From JAGVSV01 sp050952845 (GTDB taxonomy: Bacteria > Bacillota > Clostridia > Christensenellales > Aristaeellaceae): a stretch of DNA of 64,000 nucleotides. The stretch is from NCBI GenBank assembly GCA_050952845.1, contig JBMNLP010000001.1, positions 1,674,001 to 1,738,000 of the forward strand, written 5' to 3'. The notes under the pieces are model-generated. The model was given only the letters and a program-made list of their open reading frames with translations. It did not search any database and had not been told where the DNA came from. Made by a program: the position numbers and the translations under genes. Positions within the stretch are counted from its first letter, which is position 1; each line of letters starts with the position of its first letter. Below, piece by piece: positions 61,317-64,000 of this stretch.

Positions 61317-61344
61317 AAAAGCGCCCGGGTTATCGGACGCTTTT
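61317..61344 (+). terminator. imperfect terminator hairpin after trmO
   Basis: AAAAGCG (61317-61323) pairs with CGCTTTT (61338-61344), with further partial pairing inside. Its T-run merges into the start of the palindromic element. Confidence 0.55.
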
Positions 61345-61507
61345 AGAGCAAATTACGCCATCGTAGCGCACAAAGCAGCGCAGGATTTTTGTCTCTGGCA
61401 AGGAGCGTGAACGCAGGCGTAGCAGCGCTACGTCAAGTGAACAGCGACACAGCCAGAGGCAAAAAGACGAGTCTGCGATTGCGCCATGATAAGTAAATTT
61501 GCTCTAA
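61343..61507. repeat. 165-bp palindromic repeat element, copy 3
   Basis: Exactly 165 bp like copy 2. Nested arms: TTAGAGCAAATT against AAATTTGCTCTAA at the ends, TTTTTGTCTCTGGC (61386-61399) against GCCAGAGGCAAAAA (61452-61465), and CGTAGC-AGC-GCTACG at the apex (61418-61432). It lies between the convergent genes trmO and the D-2-hydroxyacid dehydrogenase, 4 bases from the latter's stop codon. Confidence 0.92.
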
Positions 61508-61511
61508 CTGA

Positions 61512-62480
61512 TCAGGCACGATAGCCTGTTTCCAGGTCCACCTCGGCGATAAAAGGACCGCCAGGCAGCGCTTGGATGTTGTGGCAGGCAATATCGATGA
61601 TGTTGTCCAGCGTTTTCTTTAAGTGATAACCGCCTGAAATATGCGGCGTAATCAGTATATCCTCCTCCTGCCACAAGGGGTTGTCCGCAGGCAGGGGTTC
61701 GGGGGTGGTGACATCCAGCCCGGCACCGGCGACAACGCCTTTGCGCACAGCATTCAACAAGGCGTCCTGGTCTATCGCTGAGCCGCGGCCTACGTTCAAA
61801 AAATAGCTGCCTTTCTTCATCAGCCCGAAACGGCGCGCGTCCATCAGCTGCCTGGTATCGGGGGTGTCGGGCAGGGACAGCGCCACCACATCAGCCCAAG
61901 GCAGCAGCCCGTCCAGCGACTGCTGGGTATAGACCGCTTCCACGCCTTTAGGCGGCGCGCTCATGCGCCGCTTCACACCTCGTACTGTGGCGCCCATCGC
62001 AGTGCAAAGCATCGCAAAGTGCAAGCCGATATCCCCCATGCCGACCACCAGCACCCTGGCTTCCGCCAGCGAGCGCACCTGCCCCCGGTCGACCCATCGC
62101 GCATGACGCTGGTCGTCCCGATAGGTATGCAGGCGCTTCATCAGGCTCAGCAGCATGGCCAGCATATGTTCGGATATAGCCAAGCCATACGCGCCGCTGG
62201 CACTGCATAACACAGTATCCACTAGGCGCTGTTTCAGCTTGAGGTAGCTTTCAGGCACGCCGGAGGAGTTCAACTGCAGCAGTTTGGGCGCCTTCAGGTG
62301 CGCCATTTGATCCGTGCTGAGATTGCCCACAACCACATCTGCGCCCGCCAAATCCTCCGCGGTGGGCGGTTGATGAGCCATTAAGCGGATAGCCGCACCC
62401 GGAGCAGCGTCCTTCAGCTGCTCCAGGTGCGCATCATCAGCCGGCACCAACACCAACACATTCTTTACATCGCTTGCCAT
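61512..62480 (-). CDS. D-2-hydroxyacid dehydrogenase (phosphoglycerate dehydrogenase-like)
   Basis: A 322-residue NAD-dependent dehydrogenase that reduces 2-keto acids to D-hydroxy acids. LVVGMGDIGLHFAML (cofactor loop, about 148-162), ALSLPDTPDTRQLM, NVGRGSAIDQDALL (catalytic Arg region about 230) and ITPHISGGYHLK (catalytic His) are visible. It lacks a regulatory C-terminal domain. The second in-frame ATG (62480) is chosen because AGGAG lies 8 bases before it. The substrate is unknown. Confidence 0.88.
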   Translation of the reverse strand: MASDVKNVLVLVPADDAHLEQLKDAAPGAAIRLMAHQPPTAEDLAGADVVVGNLSTDQMAHLKAPKLLQLNSSGVPESYLKLKQRLVDTVLCSASGAYGLAISEHMLAMLLSLMKRLHTYRDDQRHARWVDRGQVRSLAEARVLVVGMGDIGLHFAMLCTAMGATVRGVKRRMSAPPKGVEAVYTQQSLDGLLPWADVVALSLPDTPDTRQLMDARRFGLMKKGSYFLNVGRGSAIDQDALLNAVRKGVVAGAGLDVTTPEPLPADNPLWQEEDILITPHISGGYHLKKTLDNIIDIACHNIQALPGGPFIAEVDLETGYRA

Positions 62481-62514
62481 AGCCATTTCTCCTGCGCTGT
62501 GTAATCATTCGGGT

Positions 62515-63960
62515 TCAAATTCTAATGGTCATCCATTTACCGCTTTCAAACCGACGGTAGTACAGGAACATGCGAATGCCCATTTCTGACAAACTCAGCA
62601 GCCAGGTCATTGCCAGCCCCATCTTGAACACGTACACCGCTAAAAAAGCCATCAGCGGCCGGATTACACTGACGCATATCGCCATGCAGGAGGCGACATA
62701 CAAATTATCCCCCGCGCCGCGCAGGCAGCCGGACAGCACAACGGAGTTCATCTGAAACGGCTGCATCAACGCCACAACCAGCATGGTCTGCTCAGCACTA
62801 TCCAGCACCAGACGGGCGTTATGGGAAGCAGGGTCGATAAACAGCGCGGTCAACGGGTCGCGGAATAAGACGGTCAGCGATGCAATGGCCAGCGACACCA
62901 CAAGCGCCAGCCGCTGGCCTATTTTTCCGTACAGCAACGCCAGATCCGGACGCTTTGCTCCTAAGTTTTGCCCCACCAGCGATGTGCTCGCAATGCCCAA
63001 GCCATCGGAAAAGCTGAATGTGATGCCTAAAAACTGCATGCAGATATTATGCGCAGCAAACAGCGTGACGCCCAAGCCGTACATGATGCGGGAATACATA
63101 AAGAACCCGAACCGCATGCTGAGCTGCTCCACCATGGCGTTGCCACCCACGCGGAATATGCCCCGCATGGTCTCCTTGTCGATTCGCCACTTATCGTGGC
63201 GGCTCAGGTGCAGGTAGCTGTCAGAGCTTCCGCGCAACACAGTTAAAATGGACAGCATGGCACCGGCTGTCATGCCGATCACGCTGGCAATCGCCGCACC
63301 GGGCACTTCAAGCTTGGGGAAGCCCAAATTACCCCCGATCAACAGATAGTTGAATACGACGTTGACGAGGTTGCTGATGGTGTTCACCTGCATGGTCAAT
63401 TTGGTGTTGCCTACGCCGCGCAGCGCGGCATTGATGCACATGGACACCGCGTTGATGGGCAGCGCATATGCCATGATGGTAAAATAGGATATGGCGTTAT
63501 CCAGCACGTCAGCATCATCTGGCGTATTGGTATTGCCGCCCGCCAGGCGAATCAGCGGCTCTGCCAGCGAAACAACAGTCAACATCACTACAATGGACAA
63601 GGCAAACACCAGCATCAGCGCATTGCGCAGCGTCAGGTTGGCAGCGTCGCGGCGATCCTCCCCTTTTCGGCGGGCTACAATGGTGGTGACACCAACATTG
63701 AGCGCAAAAAACATCGATAACATGATCATCCGCGGCTGGCCGGGCAGCGACACAGCTGCCAGTGCGTTCTTGCCCAACTGCCCCACCATGATGGTATCCA
63801 CGCTGCCAATCATGCTCATTAACACCATCTCGGCGATGGATGGAAGCGCAATGCGAAGAAAATCGGCATACGCAGTGTTCCGGTCAGGTATGCTGCCCAG
63901 GCGCCTGTCCTGCTGCACCATGGTGTCCGGGTGAAAATAACGCTTGATGCTGTTTAACAA
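62515..63960 (-). CDS. MATE-family multidrug/metabolite efflux transporter
   Basis: A 481-residue inner membrane antiporter with about 12 spans in two repeats. LRIALPSIAEMVLMSMIGSVDT and MVGQLGKNALAAVSL match the N-terminal half of MATE proteins. MGLAMTWLLSLSEMGIRMFL is at the C-terminus. The start is TTG with GGAGG 6 bases upstream; no better-placed ATG is available. It is followed 34 bases later by the D-2-hydroxyacid dehydrogenase, perhaps in the same transcript. The exported substrate is unknown. Confidence 0.92.
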   Translation of the reverse strand: MLNSIKRYFHPDTMVQQDRRLGSIPDRNTAYADFLRIALPSIAEMVLMSMIGSVDTIMVGQLGKNALAAVSLPGQPRMIMLSMFFALNVGVTTIVARRKGEDRRDAANLTLRNALMLVFALSIVVMLTVVSLAEPLIRLAGGNTNTPDDADVLDNAISYFTIMAYALPINAVSMCINAALRGVGNTKLTMQVNTISNLVNVVFNYLLIGGNLGFPKLEVPGAAIASVIGMTAGAMLSILTVLRGSSDSYLHLSRHDKWRIDKETMRGIFRVGGNAMVEQLSMRFGFFMYSRIMYGLGVTLFAAHNICMQFLGITFSFSDGLGIASTSLVGQNLGAKRPDLALLYGKIGQRLALVVSLAIASLTVLFRDPLTALFIDPASHNARLVLDSAEQTMLVVALMQPFQMNSVVLSGCLRGAGDNLYVASCMAICVSVIRPLMAFLAVYVFKMGLAMTWLLSLSEMGIRMFLYYRRFESGKWMTIRI

Positions 63961-64000
63961 GTGTTGCCTCCATTTGTGCCGGCCTAATAGCCTGTGGAAT

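Overview
The window reads as chromosomal DNA from an anaerobic, moderately GC-rich member of the Firmicutes, probably class Clostridia. The support is a valS T-box leader, near-consensus sigma-A promoters, strong GGAGG ribosome sites, a Na+-translocating decarboxylase operon, LplB/LplC-type sugar transport, and an rpmH-rnpA-yidD-yidC-khpB cluster. I cannot name a genus. Genus-level placement would need a marker-gene search.

Layout. 0-9.4 kb: start of a Gfo/Idh/MocA oxidoreductase behind a possible 27-residue leader ORF, malQ, an AT-rich IS1182-family element, and a very large repeat-rich surface protein. 9.7-16.8 kb: a sugar locus with a GH4 glycosidase, two ABC permeases, a solute-binding protein and an unrecognised glycosidase-like protein. 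16.8-21.0 kb: two further insertion sequences, an IS5-like element and an IS1634-family element whose target duplication is 253 bp. 21.0-23.3 kb: a PucR-type regulator and an S41 protease. 23.4-34.2 kb: a long minus-strand gene train that runs from L-rhamnose-type catabolism (rhaM, class II aldolase, SDR, PHP protein, MDR dehydrogenase) into a complete 2-oxoacid dehydrogenase complex (E2, E3, fused E1 alpha-beta) and a lipoate ligase.

34.3-39.3 kb: a biotin-dependent carboxyltransferase / Na+ pump operon (12S-like and 5S-like carboxyltransferases, gamma, biotin carrier, beta). 39.4-47.8 kb: translation and envelope housekeeping genes (rsmI, rsmH, valS with T-box, rpmF, yceD, khpB, yidC, yidD, rnpA, rpmH); no dnaA follows rpmH. 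48.0-51.4 kb: a D-lyxose-isomerase-like pseudogene, ribokinase, a ribulose-phosphate-3-epimerase-family enzyme, and a purine permease behind a promoter with a likely PurBox pair. 51.6-64 kb: a serine hydrolase, a DUF4838 protein, two tandem CNNM/CBS proteins, tRNA-Val(GAC), argG, a frameshifted argH, trmO, a D-2-hydroxyacid dehydrogenase and a MATE transporter.

The least expected structure is a 165-bp self-complementary element. It is present in three copies plus one degenerate end, and every copy lies between convergent genes. It may act as a mobile bidirectional terminator, and it supplies the stop codons of two genes. One copy is itself split by the IS1182-family insertion. Other points worth attention are the 253-bp duplication made by the IS1634-family element, the coupling of rhamnose-type genes to a 2-oxoacid dehydrogenase complex, and the argH frameshift.
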